Of a stretch of 64,000 nucleotides of DNA, positions 37,265 through 48,253 are shown piece by piece. This stretch comes from Spisula solida. Its lineage: Eukaryota; Mollusca; Bivalvia; Venerida; Mactridae. The position numbers and the translations under genes are program-made. The stretch's first letter is position 1. Every line of letters starts with the position of its first letter. A model generated the notes under the pieces. It had not been told where the DNA came from, did not search any database, and worked only from the letters and a program-made list of their open reading frames with translations. The stretch covers positions 5,119,201 to 5,183,200 of the forward strand of contig OX365962.1 of NCBI GenBank assembly GCA_947247005.1, read 5' to 3'.

Positions 37265-38080
37265 TGGTATTCTCAAAGTGAAAAGTCCATGGAGGCGCAC
37301 GTGAACAGTTCTCGATGGTTTACGATTTCAAAAAAATAATCCAAAAAATGAAGCATTTTGTAAGAATGTCGTGAACCAGACTACTTCCATTATTCCATGC
37401 TGATATTGTCACATTGCAATAAGTTATTTACCGAAGAAATCAGAACTGCCAGAAATTTCATTGTGAGCGCTTGGCAATTGAGACCATGTGTCTAAACAGC
37501 AGGTGTCTGCAGCTGCGTAAGCAACGCGCTACCCGGTCAATGATAAATATAGTGAGCAATGGAGTACATCCCGTAAAGAACACATTGCTAGATTAACAGA
37601 AGCATGGTATATTGATACATCATCAGATAAATGTTTTTCAAATTCTTTGTTATTCATTCGCTCGTCACATAACAAAACCAAATAATTAGAAGATATATGT
37701 TTGTTTAAACTGAATACGATTTATATCTCATCATGACATTTGTTGTGATAGAGTTCAGAGTATTCTCAATGTATTTCCTTTAAGAAAATGATAGGTTTAT
37801 ATTACTTATTATAGACGACAGAGTCTCAATGTATAGGACTCCATGACAAATGTCCTGGAAAATATGGGTACGCAACATCATTGGCCACCTGGAAATGATT
37901 AATACTTCACTCAGAGTGAGTCACATCAGACATCCCGTGTCATTTGCTATGTTCAAGTTCTCCAAATGGTGATAAGTTGTTAGAGGAAGAGAACATTAGT
38001 ACTGGTTGGATATCAATTCAAGGAAAACTGGTGACGTTTACTGGCCGTCGTATATGGCTGTATTTTAAAACGTTTATAGG
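37265..38080. other. Intergenic DNA, nothing recognised
   Basis: No gene, exon or repeat family could be supported. Confidence 0.5.
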
Positions 38081-38081
38081 G

Positions 38082-38909
38082 CAAATATATGAGCCGTTCT
38101 CCAGGAAAACCGGGCTTAGTGACACTGATTAGTATTTATGTAACAAGGTTGAGAAAACCCTCTTAAATGACAAAAAGGTCATGATCTTTGATTTAAGTTT
38201 AAGTTCTTGGATAATATAGAACTATGTCTTAGATTTATTTTTTCTAATGAATCATGATAACGTCCCATTATGCCTTAAATGGCTATTTTCAAAAAGCTTT
38301 AGCTTGGCAACCTATCTGCGTAAATGATGCATTTTGAGCACTTTAGTTGAGTCCAAAAGGTTGAAAATACCATAAGATGGAAGAAAACGAAATGCATAAT
38401 TTAAAGTCTAAGGGGAGCAACTCTTGCAAAATTAGTATTTTGTCATTCATACATTTTACTAGAAGTGATTTTTGGCATACTATTTCGACAGATAGAGCTG
38501 ACATTCTGTCGTCAATTATAGGTCATCTATAGAGTATCTATATTGAGAAAACGAGGGGTTAGTGGTTGAAAACAGTAGCTAAATTTCACGATTTCGATGT
38601 TTTATTAAAAAAGGAATATGATTCTAAAATGTGATGCAATTTTGAAAAGTTTACGTCAATAACTGATTAAATACTGGTCCTTGAACTTCTTGTTAACGTA
38701 ACGTCAATTAACGTTTGCGACGTCACCAACAAAGTAGGGGAGTGGTTCGTTTTAAAAGTCTGTAACTATGTAATTTGATGTTATACCGGTATTTTGCTCA
38801 GATTTTCGGAAACTGTTTTAAAGAGTCTTGTCTTTCTAATGCCTAATTATCGTGATTTTCATATTTTTGTCACTAAGCCCGGTTTTCCCGGGAACGGCTC
38901 ATATATTTG
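38082..38909. mobile_element. Nonautonomous DNA element, 828 bp with 43-bp inverted ends
   Basis: The left end CAAATATATGAGCCGTTC...AAAACCGGGCTTAGTGACA and the right end are inverted and differ at only a few positions. The interior has no transposase-like frame. No clear target duplication was found. Confidence 0.85.
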
Positions 38910-39421
38910 TATAATCCATTGCTATTAATATTTGGCCGCTTTTGCTTTCGTTTCTAAGATGAATATCAAGTCCGTCATTTGTTTGGTAAAGGCTCGAGGC
39001 TGTGGGTTAATCAAAAGTTATGTCCGGTTTTGGTGTCAACATTGTTTATCATTGTCGTTCTCTGAGGGGTTAAAAGTCCGCACCGAGGATGTGAGTTTGT
39101 GAGTTCAATCAAACGCTGTGTCATACTAAAGTCGTTTATAAAGTTGTTGGTATAGATTCTATACTTGGTGCTAAGTACACAATAGCACACAGTTACACGT
39201 TTACTAATTTTGAAATTCAATACAAAAAGCCAAAAGTATTCACCATATTTTAATATTAAGGAAAATGCACGGCTTATATGTCGTGCTGTGGATTAGTTAG
39301 TTTGAAATTATAGATACAATTATTTCAGTAAATGACGTATAAATAACGAATACAGCCATCACGTATCTGTATATGCCAATATTTTCCGAATGATAAGCAA
39401 TCATTATTGTTCCAGAATTAG

Positions 39422-39545
39422 TTATTTCACGTACTGAACCTCTGTATAGGGTGGTGGTGGAGCTGTTGGGACTGAATGAAGCTGATATACACGGTAACTA
39501 TTGTCACTTTTCCCATCAGAAGCGACTCTAGAATTCTTCTTCAGG
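39422..39545 (-). CDS. Membrane protein exon: cytoplasmic tail with PPPPY
   Basis: Acceptor attttcag. Entered in phase 2 it encodes a polar basic tail ending PTAPPPPYTEVQYVK and a TAA stop. The YTEV and VYQL tyrosines are further possible adaptor sites (inference). Confidence 0.8.
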
Positions 39546-41141
39546 CTGAAAATAAAAACAAAAAATAATATAATGCACACCAATAATATTTAAACGTTCA
39601 AGGAGAAGTACTCGTGTGATGAAGTATGTTTATAATTATAGCGTATTCTACCGGTGAAGAAATCAAAATTTCGATATATAATATGCTAGGTAGCATTACC
39701 ATGTACATTGTATATCGGCTCATGATGTCAATAAAAGTTAAACAACTATATTTAGTAACATGAAATCCATATGCGATATATACGATTTCCCCGTAGATAA
39801 ATGTTCTATCGTTTTAGACCTCATAGTGACGTCACCAGCATTTCAAACGTCGTGTTTGAGTCTTGACAAAATATCAGCAGATTTTGTTCCAAAACCAACT
39901 AATTTAAATTAACTGTCATTGCATGGGAATAATAAGTAGGATATTATGAACCTTAATAGAACATCAGTGAAGGGAAAAACTTTAAAATAAGATCTGAAAA
40001 TAAAGTTTCACTAAAATAAAGCTACAAGTACATAGTAATATTACCATAGAACACCGACTACTAGTGTTCCTACCACAATACAGACAAGTAATCCTATCAC
40101 GACACATACGATGATCAACAGATACTTGGACTGGTCTGAAATTGTAATGAGTACATGAACAACGTAGGTTGCTGAATACACGTGAACTACCAATATGTGA
40201 GCGAATGTAGCTGAAGTATCTCCCGTTGTATGATATTGTCTGCATTAACAAATAGGGCATGTACTTTCTCCTTTGACTAATCTAAGCGGCAACTTAAGGT
40301 ACTTAGGATGGACAGGTCACGGGATCAATCCCCGACTGCACCACTGCTTCATTACTCTGAGCAGAATAACCTCAACATACCAGGGGTATGAATGGGTATC
40401 TGAGAGAATCAAACGCCAATTGGCTGTGGTTGCCATCAGCGACGAGTGTAACAAAGGGGAGGGGGTAAATATACAGTCGTTTATAAAGAATGCATGACTG
40501 AAACAAGACTTGAGTCAACACTTTTCACGAATAAATAAAATAGCTTTTACTGTTTTCCTATGATGTTTTAACATTGTTACAAGCTTTGGAACACTACTGA
40601 TCGGATGCAAGATGTTAACATAAGTGTTTTACGTCAATAGAGAATTCAGTTGTCCAATGAGAGGATAACAGTTTGGTTGTAAAAATATGAGAAATATTGC
40701 GCATGATAACATAATCCAATTGCTTCATTTGATAATCGTTCACACAAACAGACGGAGCGTTGTCTACGCTCGCGTTTGATCAACTACTCACTACAAAAAG
40801 AAACATGTCAAAACGGTCATTTTGGCCCACGTGCCATTTGCTTTCTGTGTAAAGTATATCAGTCACTTTTTGTGTGTACCTCTTCCCAGGTGACTCCGTC
40901 ATCGTTCTGTGACGCATGTGATGCAAATATGTTGACCAATGCAACTAATGTGGTTTCAGACAAAAACAAATCATTACAGAATAGATAAAATCGTTTGCAT
41001 AATTAATTGTAAAACATAGGAATTTTGACCAACCTCCATCCGCAGCACATTTCTCAGCTGTTGTTATTCCTGCTGCTGCTGTTGTTGTTGTTGTTGTGGT
41101 AGAAGTTGTTGTTGTTGGTTGGTCGCATGTCAGATGTGTGG
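39422..41141 (-). CDS. Single-pass membrane protein with Thr-rich stalk and PPPPY tail (3' part of gene)
   Basis: Three exons join in phase: 41141-41034, 40135-40045 and 39545-39422. They read as a short extracellular piece, a Thr/Ala-rich mucin-like stalk, one helix (YLLIIVCVVIGLLVCIVVGT) and a cytoplasmic tail ending APPPPYTEVQYVK. PPPPY is a PPxY site of the sort bound by WW domains, such as those of NEDD4-type ligases. Upstream exons with a signal peptide should lie at higher coordinates but were not found. The gene is tail-to-tail with chitin synthase. The family is not recognised; the layout resembles Shisa/WBP1-like adaptors, which is only an analogy. Confidence 0.75.
40045..40135 (-). 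CDS. Membrane protein exon: transmembrane helix
   Basis: Acceptor atttcag, donor gtaata on the minus strand, phase 1 to 2. It encodes QSKYLLIIVCVVIGLLVCIV and a further VGTLVVGVL, one long hydrophobic helix. Confidence 0.8.
40140..41030 (-). other. Intron of the membrane protein gene
   Basis: No exon or repeat family recognised. Confidence 0.4.
41034..41141 (-). CDS. Membrane protein exon: Thr-rich stalk
   Basis: The acceptor is ctaccctag on the minus strand and the donor gttggt (weak). It starts in phase 1 and ends in phase 1. It encodes THLTCDQP followed by Thr repeats from a (CAA/ACA)n tract, then ITTAEKCAADG. The trinucleotide tract may vary in length. Confidence 0.7.
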
Positions 41142-41839
41142 CTAGGGTAGAAGTAAGAAAACATACAAGCTCGTTCAGGAATGGTTGGACAATGCAAGAA
41201 TGAGTTTCAAGATCCTACTAAGAGTAGTTTTATTTCTTTAGATCAGTATACATATGTACGTATGGGCTGGTATTGACAAAGCATTAGTTAAAAACTTTAA
41301 TATTTTACTTAAGTTGAAATATTGTTCCGCGCATGTTTTCAACAAATTGAATATCTACGTATTCCTAGTGATTAGTGCAGCTACGATCGTATTTACACAA
41401 TTATCTAAACCTATGCACAAAAATCAATCTTCACTGCCGTGTTTAGTAGTGTTTTCTATGGTTTTAAGTTGTCTGCTAAGTTGCCTTTTGAATACCACTC
41501 TGATTTGTTTTCATTTGGTGAGGCCGAATAAAACAGATATGCTCATTTTGCAACTCATCATTGCCAATACATGACCCTCGTTCCAAATGGAAAGAACAAC
41601 TAATCACTAAATATACAACGTATGAGGTTAACAATACAAACAATATTACATGATTTGCCTCCATGAACCTATTAAGGTAATACATTTTGTCAGCTTTTGT
41701 GTTAATACACTCGAATGATATGTCAACAGCAAATACAGTAGTAAAACATCTAAATTGTTATAGTTAAACACATTTGACAAATACGGTGTACATGCAGATA
41801 AAGCGGTATGTTGATTCTGCCGTCGGCAGTTTGGCGTTA

Positions 41840-41935
41840 CAAACTCACGTGATGTCCCTACTTTTAGAACATTACCTTCTGTAGAACATGGACTGTTACT
41901 CACGTGATGTCCCTACTTTTAGAACATTATATTAT
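41840..41935 (+). repeat. Tandem duplication of about 53 bp
   Basis: The phrase ACTCACGTGATGTCCCTACT followed by TTTAGAACATTA occurs twice (from about 41846 and 41899), with GTAGAACATGGACTG between. A partial coding-like frame on the minus strand (SREFVTPNCRR...) overlaps it and may be a further exon of the exonuclease part of the next gene. Confidence 0.75.
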
Positions 41936-42038
41936 TATAAATTTTATCATAAAAGTAAATTAATGCTTTGCTGTGATGAATGCGATATGACTAGTTTGAA
42001 GCAAAATAATATAAGAATAAAAGTATTTGTCTACTTAC

Positions 42039-42170
42039 TTAGATCTGTTGTTTCTAGATCAAAGATGATGAATGATGGAGAACCATTATGAACTGGCACT
42101 GGTTTAAACACTCCTCGTGGTATTGGTTCAGGAAGTTTTTCAACATCCACATCATCTTCCAGTCCAATGC
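42039..42170 (-). CDS. Exon with DEDD exonuclease start
   Basis: Acceptor ttatgcag, donor gtaagt, phase 1 to 1. It encodes GIGLEDDVDVEKLPEPIPRG and then SFIIFDLETTDL. The D-x-E in FDLETT is the ExoI motif of DnaQ-like 3'-5' exonucleases. ExoII and ExoIII were not found downstream. Confidence 0.7.
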
Positions 42171-42443
42171 CTGCATAAACAGATCTATTTTACACTTTGT
42201 TTTATAATTGTAATAAATATACTAGTACCACATACTTTCGGCTAACTTACATATAGTATGCAGCAGTATGGTAACATAGAGCTGCTTCTAGTTATAAAGT
42301 ATTTTATGACACAGCTCTGATCCAGTGGTTAGTGTACTGGATTAGTAACCTGACATGACAATCATGAAAAATGCCTTTTGGAATGGTTGGTTATGTGAAT
42401 CGGCGCATACAATATAAGGTAACTGTCAAAAGAATAAATAAAC

Positions 42444-42636
42444 CTGACTGATATGAAACTCCTTCTAGTGCCTCATGAGCTGCTTGTGTGACACATCTGT
42501 CCTGTTTTAAAAACAGACGTCTACCCTTTGCTGATGGCAGTTGAGACTTTTCTTGACAATACTTTCTTTTCCGAGCACATTTCTCTGCATACTGAACAGT
42601 ATGTTCACCAAGAGACATACCAGCTTCCACGTTTAC
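42444..42636 (-). CDS. Mutator-like gene exon
   Basis: Acceptor attgtag, donor gtttat. Joined to the previous exon in phase 0 it reads DYIPK-VNVEAGMSLGEHTV. It then runs through KGRRLFLKQDR to EGVSYQSG, a pattern typical of the C-terminal part of this transposase group. Confidence 0.75.
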
Positions 42637-43084
42637 CTACAATGATTTGTAACCTTGTCAGATAATCTAAACCAGAATTTAATGTTACCACCTGTAAATA
42701 ATTAATAGCAGCACTTGGCTTGGTAGGATGATCATGTTGTAATATTCTAAGCAAGAAATATATGCCACAGTAAGTGATCTAACATGGCATCTCTTTCATT
42801 GTACGCAGACATTTAATACAACTTTGTCTTGATAAAGAGCAATCCTTATAACAAGAGCTGATGGAAAAACCTAAATCATTGTCTATTACTCAATAGAACT
42901 ATGATGATTAATTAAATGTTATTGTTGGAAGTGACCTGCACCAGAACAAGGTAGAAGTATCATCACATTGATAAACATTATTAATTTATCCTATGAAAGT
43001 GTGCAATATATACATTCTTACCACTCTTTCTTGGCCTGGAATTCATATTCAGATGACCAATATCCAACTTTAAATAAACTTGAA

Positions 43085-43245
43085 CTGAAAACAAACAGTA
43101 TAAACAGTAACATGTATAAACAGTAACATGTATAAACAGTAAAAGTATAAACAGTAAAAGTATAAACAGTAACATGTATAAACAGTAACATGTATAAACA
43201 GTAAAAGTATAAACAGTAAAAGTATAAACAGTAACAAGAAACAAA
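43085..43245 (+). repeat. Short tandem array, TATAAACAGTAA units
   Basis: About ten units of 15 or 17 bp alternate between AACAGTAACATGTATA and AACAGTAAAAGTATA. It lies in the intron between the last two transposase exons; the Leu/Phe/Tyr/Cys frames through it are not genes. Confidence 0.9.
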
Positions 43246-43584
43246 ACTTGAAACAAAACATGTTTTCTCTACTGCATATTTTACAGAAAGAATATCAAAA
43301 CCAGCTTGTGCAATAACAATATGGGTTCTACTAGGAAATAAAAATAATGGCATAAGTTTTTGACCACCAAAAATATTTAATTATAAATAAAATAAAATTT
43401 CGCTTATTAAGTACAGCATCAAATACTGGAAACCATTAATGGCATCACATGTCATTTCAACTTATAAATAAAAGAGAATAGTGCCTAACAGATTACAATT
43501 ACGCGATTCGTAGAAGAAAGAAATATTTATACAAAAATATTGCACAAACAAAACAAGCAAACAAACAAATAAACATCCTTTGAC

Positions 43585-44357
43585 CTTGGGGATATAGTCT
43601 CGACCTTCATTGATAAACAAAGCAGTTGCATGGACCCTGAAATCTAGTGCTTCAGAGTTTCCGTAGTGGAGACTTTTCGGACCTCTAAGTGCCACTTCAC
43701 GATTAGCGTGTTCGCATTGTTGCGATGAACCAAGATCAGCATACTGGCTTGATCTCGCTATCACAGGTGCCATAATATTGTTCAGTCTTTCACGCAGTTT
43801 GTCACACTTCAATGGCCCTTTGTACGGAAGACTTCGATGGACATACTTCACACCTGGTTTTCTAACATATCCACAAAACCTGGTTTTGCATAATGAATGA
43901 TCACCAAAGTTATGGGGCACTATAGCCTTTAAGTTCTCTTCAAGTCCATCTTTGTCACCTTGGTGCTTGGAAAACGCACAGGACACACATTTTCCAATAT
44001 GGATGATAGTGTTTAAACTTATTTTCACTTGTTTATCACTTTGTAACATTCGTAGATTTTTGCCAATGTTTTTCACAATGTGGTTTTTGTCAAAACGTTT
44101 CTTCATGTCCAGATTGAGGTTGTTTTTCAACCTTGATATCAAGGTATTGTCACCATCACCTTCAAGCACTTCCACTGGGGTGCCATCCCTTATAAGTTCC
44201 TGTACCCCCTCTGTCCACTCACACTCTCCATCAATCTGGCACTACCACTGTGATTATGCACACAACGATGAACCCTGACATTTTGTCCAGGTCGGTTTCA
44301 CAACACTCTTCACCACCTTCTTGCCATACTTAGCACGGCTCATGAAAAATGTGTGTG
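43585..44357 (-). pseudogene. Mutator-like gene exon with two frame breaks
   Basis: Acceptor tttttcag, donor gtcaaa. It begins SHTFFMSRAKYGKKVV. Around 44290 the frame moves to VHRCVHNHSGSARLMES, and around 44235 to WTEGVQELIRDGTPVEVLEG, after which it is intact through GDGDNTLISRL, KNHIVKNIGKNL and SSQQCEHANREVALRG to FINEGRDYIPK. The sequence after the second break is 190 codons without a stop. Confidence 0.75.
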
Positions 44358-44734
44358 CTGAAAAATGAATAGAAAAACCTGTGTAAACTAGAACTGTCAC
44401 AGACTGAGATACTCCCAAATACCCTCATAAAAGTATAGCAAGTCTCTTCCGTAAAAAAACCTCATGGCGGTGAACAATTGGGCTAGGTTATTTTAACATC
44501 CCTCAATAGATTACAAAGTAATGATCTAGACCTTTAATTTATTGGTGTAATTGTTGTGCATTACACCTTCCCATAATGCTGAACAAATTAGCTAAATTAT
44601 TGAAAACTCCTTCAATGCATGGAAAAGTTACAGCTTGGACAAATTTTGGGACAAACGGACGGACCGAAATATCTAGTAATGTTGGTATGTACAATATAAC
44701 TACCGATACAAATGATCTTCATCTTGGCACTTAC

Positions 44735-44865
44735 AAGTCAAGCTATCAAATCCACGCTTCTGCCACGCAGTGTCAACAACACATGACATACCATGTCGTG
44801 TCCTACATGGGAACATCCCCGACAACATTTTTCTGCACTTCGATTTACAATCTGGATGATGGGAC
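44735..44865 (-). CDS. Mutator-like gene exon (first catalytic acidic residue)
   Basis: Acceptor tcttttag, donor gtaagt, phase 2 to 1. It encodes a Cys/His stretch (HHPDCKSKCRK) and MSCVVDTAWQKRGFDSLT. The Asp of VDTAW probably corresponds to the first DDE Asp (family knowledge plus inference). Confidence 0.75.
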
Positions 44866-45219
44866 CTAAAAGAAATTAATAAGCTTATACAACATATTAA
44901 AGTCAAGGAAAACCAGTTAGCTGAGTCTGTCAACTATGTATATAACTAAAAAATCTAGGTCCTCCACATGTGGAGAAGTTGTGCCTTCCAAGTGGAAGAG
45001 TAAGTTTTAACTGGATATGAACAAGCATAACAAAATAAATGGAACAACTCATCCTTCAAAAATATTTTCGTAGAGAGTCAATTTAGTAATTTCAAACTAA
45101 TGATAATAACTAATGTTGTAAGTTCCACACATTTATTGATTGTGTTCAATGTAATTATAATAGTGTTGCATTTTGTTAGCTTTGAAAATCAGATGTGTAG
45201 GTACAAGATGACCCTATAC

Positions 45220-45289
45220 CTTCGAACAGCATTCTTTCTGTGTTGAATCTTCACACTATCAATGTCTGTTCTATCTTCATCTGTGCCAG
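45220..45289 (-). CDS. Mutator-like gene exon
   Basis: Acceptor tctacag, donor gtatag, phase 1 to 2. It encodes an acidic GTDEDRTDIDSVKIQHRKNA stretch. A preceding exon around 45415-45490 (MSLDAQSEREPGSLSALSDQ) is plausible but its phase does not fit without a change. Confidence 0.55.
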
Positions 45290-45697
45290 CTGTAGACATA
45301 TGCTCAATCAGGTTTCTGTCAATATAGTAATACAGATTTCCAATGCTTTCGTTCGACAATGCCACGAAGTATTTCATTCAAATGAAAAATCAAACCAGTA
45401 CCTCATTTGTACAGCATTTGATCGCTAAGAGCACTGAGAGAACCAGGTTCGCGTTCAGACTGTGCATCCAATGACATGATGGTGCCAGACTAATTTCCTT
45501 GCTAGACACTAGAAATCAAAAGTTAAAAGCTGGCTTCCTGTGGCGATGAATACCATCAGGAATGAAGTGTCCAGATTGATTAATCAAGTTTTAAGAAACA
45601 AGTTTAACACTTTGCCTTTTAAAATGAATAAGACTTTTAAATTAGTATAAAATATTTTTATAAACTGACTGATAAGGCTGTCAATATAAAAATATAC

Positions 45698-45799
45698 CTA
45701 GTAGAAGGTGAAGCATCTGGTAAAATACCAACACCAAGGTCTTCTCTAACTCCATCCATATACTTTTCGGCTGTTTTAGATTCTTCATCAGCAATGTCT
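45698..45799 (-). CDS. Mutator-like gene exon
   Basis: Acceptor ttttgtcag, donor gtatat. In phase with the previous exon (ATG AA + A). It encodes IADEESKTAEKYMDGVREDL and ILPDASPSTR. Intact. Confidence 0.7.
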
Positions 45800-46071
45800 C
45801 TGACAAAAAATAAGAGTTATCAATATTTTGACAAATGATACTATTTGAGAAATAGTTTGTTAGTTTTTCAAGGTTCAAAACTTCAATGGTGCTTCTCAAC
45901 AATTCAATTCCTAACCATATTTCCTGTACTGTATACTAACCAGTACTAACATACCCTTCCACCAGGAATCGGCCATTTCTCCACATGTGGAGGAATATCA
46001 ACATTGATAACACATTTTCAAGGAATCACTACACAGTAAAATATACATTTTGTGTTTATAAATAAACTCAC

Positions 46072-46252
46072 TTCATCTCCAATGCATATGCCTCGTTTGC
46101 AGCCTTCTGGGTAGAACTGATGGCTGCTTTTTCTATTATTGACCCTGCTCTTCTCTCGATGTTTTGAAGCGTCTTCTTGTGAACAGGCTTAATATTTAAT
46201 GTTGCCAGAAGGTTGTTGACCTTACCAGACCCACCCAAGCCGTCTACCATAG
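46072..46252 (-). CDS. Mutator-like gene exon
   Basis: Acceptor attttcag, donor gtgagt on the minus strand. It encodes MVDGLGGSGKVNNLLATLNI, the N-terminal part of the transposase domain, then RRAGSIIEKAA and ANEAYALEM. Intact. Confidence 0.75.
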
Positions 46253-46573
46253 CTGAAAATATATGAATCATAAATTAATGTTGGAGAAATATTGAACCAC
46301 CTACTACAAGACCATTTCAACTAGTAGTACAACTGCAGTACAGATTTTTGGGAAATTGGTAGCATTTTCCATCTGATTGTGTTCATTAAACTTATATATT
46401 ATTTAGTACATATCTAATAAATTTACCCGAGATGATCGGGGCGATCCTTTTACTTCACTCTAGGCATCGCCTCTATACATTTGGGGAATGCCGGTCAAAA
46501 TGTATAGGGCATGATGATTTATGGACAGAGCTCCCAGGCATAAGAAGTACTCATTATGAAGGATGTGTAGTTT

Positions 46574-46790
46574 CAGCCAGTCACCAGGTTAGCTCAGTCT
46601 GTAGTGTTATACCTGTTTTAGAGGTTAGTGGTTAGAGTTCCTCAGACGCATATTTTCCGTTAGATAACTGCAATGATGACAACAACATTTGGCCCACTCT
46701 GGTTGAGCCCAGTAATCTCATTTCGGTAGAGTGTCTTATTACGGTTACAATACTGGGTTTGGGGTTATCAACTTTTGGGTACACTTTTCC
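46574..46790 (+). repeat. tRNA-like SINE head, degenerate
   Basis: CAGGTTAGCTCAGTCTGTAG (A-box-like) and GGTTAGTGGTTAGAGTTCC (B-box-like) at tRNA spacing. Tentative. Confidence 0.4.
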
Positions 46791-46912
46791 CCAGCCTTAG
46801 TTTGCAACACACCACCAACTTGGCTCTCTTTGATAATGCAATCAATCAATTGAAGCCACGGTCCCCAACCCCGGGGAAGGACGTGGGATAGCGGGATAAC
46901 AGTCACAGGTTT

Positions 46913-47410
46913 TTACAAAGATATGAGACCACCATTATGGTAAAAAAACATATCTGTTCCAAGTTTTGTGTTAGCAGTAAAAAAAGGCATTCCACTGCCA
47001 GCCTTCACTCTGTGCACATTTCCATACCTCACCCGGTTCACAACACCGCACTCCGAATTCTGACAAACAACATAGAGGTAGCCACCTAGCCCTTTAATCA
47101 GTTCTCCAACAACACTTGAGATGGTTAATGGTATAGGTCCCAGTCGACAATGGTAGCAATATTCCAACTGTTCAAGCAAATATCCTATCTCTATAACACG
47201 TCTGCCTCGCCTCCAACCGGACCGGTCAACGTTTGATGGCAGATTTATATGCAAATCTGCATTGCAGAAATCGTCAACACACGCGTCAGCGTCGCAATTA
47301 GACGTAAACGTGTAGTTATGATCAATGATAACATTATTAACCACAGGTTTATCGCGACGTTTCGGCGAAATAGCTTTGGCGTACCGCCCTTGCTTATTTC
47401 GCTTCTTCAT
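46913..47410 (-). CDS. Mutator-like gene, first exon
   Basis: ATG at 47410 and an intact frame of about 165 codons. A basic N-terminus with nuclear-signal-like PKRRDKP is followed by an acidic Cys-rich part and the GRRVIEI domain start. The exact donor is unclear: phase needs an ending such as AAT G before GTGGTC near 46930. Confidence 0.7.
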   Translation of the reverse strand: MKKRNKQGRYAKAISPKRRDKPVVNNVIIDHNYTFTSNCDADACVDDFCNADLHINLPSNVDRSGWRRGRRVIEIGYLLEQLEYCYHCRLGPIPLTISSVVGELIKGLGGYLYVVCQNSECGVVNRVRYGNVHRVKAGSGMPFFTANTKLGTDMFFYHNGGLISL

Positions 47411-48067
47411 CGTGGGAAATCCAACAACACGGGGATATACCTGTTTGTTACTAAAAATAGCGACATCCGGGACGTTGGAAGACTGTCCGATAGATGTCGC
47501 AACAGGTTAAAAGGTAGTGTAAAACACCGAACACCCGTTTTCTCGGCGAATGTAGACTGGTACGGCGTATTTCAATTTATATAATACTTCGATAGCCAGT
47601 CTACGGCGAAAGACGAAATGTGTCGAAGTTTGCCGAAGTCATTACCCGGGCTGTACCTTAATTCTCTTTCAGCCATGTCATTAATTGTTTGTTTTTGTTG
47701 TTCTTGTTAATTGTTATTATTATCCTCTGTTATGACTGTACATATAATGTAAATGTGTTAATAAGGCTTACATGGAAGACTGGGTATACACAACTGTGTT
47801 GCCTCTTTAAATAAAGTCTTTATTATTATTACTATTACTCCGCAATATTGATTTGCCATATTCAAATTCATAACATGTCCTTCTACCTTGTTAAAAGTGT
47901 AGTCAATTTAACTATTTTTTAGGAGCTGTCCTAGAACTTTACAGATGACCCTCGTACTGACTGTAGCGTTTGCACACAAAATTACTTAATATATTATCGG
48001 TCTATAAATGTTTTACTACAATACCTCTAAATAAATGACGATGGATCATGATTAACTTTCATTTTAG
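47411..48067. other. Region between the Mutator-like gene and the VWDE-like exons
   Basis: A head-to-head interval. It has a TTATTATTATTACTATTACT microsatellite near 47819-47840. The first exon of the VWDE-like gene must lie upstream of 48068 but no signal-peptide exon could be identified here or in the preceding 10 kb. Confidence 0.4.
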
Positions 48068-48253
48068 TCCCATGCGAATCTGCGAAGACCCTTGGACATC
48101 TTTCACAGCGACACATTGGTTACAAACTTGGTGCCGAAGAAGCCCCTCTCAGTGATTATAGGCTGCAACTTGGCTGGTATTCGCTTCCAGAAAACCTAAC
48201 TTTAGCAACAAACTCGACACAATGCGGGTCATACTTCACATGGTGGCTTCAAG
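48068..48253 (+). CDS. VWDE: VWDE-like exon a (GC donor)
   Basis: Acceptor attttag, phase 1 to 1. It encodes PCESAKTLGHLSQRHIGYKL and the SDYRLQLGWYSLPENLTLAT motif. The donor reads CAAG|gcaagt, a GC-AG intron; the otherwise perfect donor context and the phase match with the next exon support it. Confidence 0.82.

Larger units (their letters stand above)
42039..47410 (-). pseudogene. Mutator-like transposase gene joined to a DnaQ-like exonuclease exon, damaged
   Basis: A spliced minus-strand gene. The first exon has WRRGRRVIEIGYLLEQLEYC, two C-x-x-C pairs and GLGGYLYVVC, typical of proteins annotated as Mutator-like transposases in bivalves and corals. Later exons have GGSGKVNNLLATLNIKP, VDTAWQKRGFDS and EGDGDNTLISRL (DDE-type acidic signature), then QCEHANREVALRGPKSLHYG. 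The last recognisable exon has SFIIFDLETTDL, the ExoI motif of DEDD exonucleases. The exon around 44230-44330 needs two frame changes, so this copy is a pseudogene or contains sequence errors. The intron structure and long intact stretches suggest a young or possibly host-recruited copy. Family naming is from motif memory, not a search. Confidence 0.75.

Noticed and set aside
41254..41574. 106-codon hydrophobic frame as a possible signal-peptide exon for the VWDE-like gene
   Set aside because: No donor in suitable phase and no family similarity. Hydrophobicity reflects T-rich DNA.
43018..43353. Leu/Phe/Tyr/Cys-rich minus-strand frames resembling membrane segments, and a possible exon ending RPRKSG
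   Set aside because: They arise from the TATAAACAGTAA array. The candidate exon breaks phase, while 43585 to 42636 joins directly into the expected DYIPKVN-like sequence.
47249..47584. 111-codon plus-strand frame opposite the Mutator-like first exon
   Set aside because: Antisense shadow of the minus-strand exon; no motif and no link to the VWDE-like exons.
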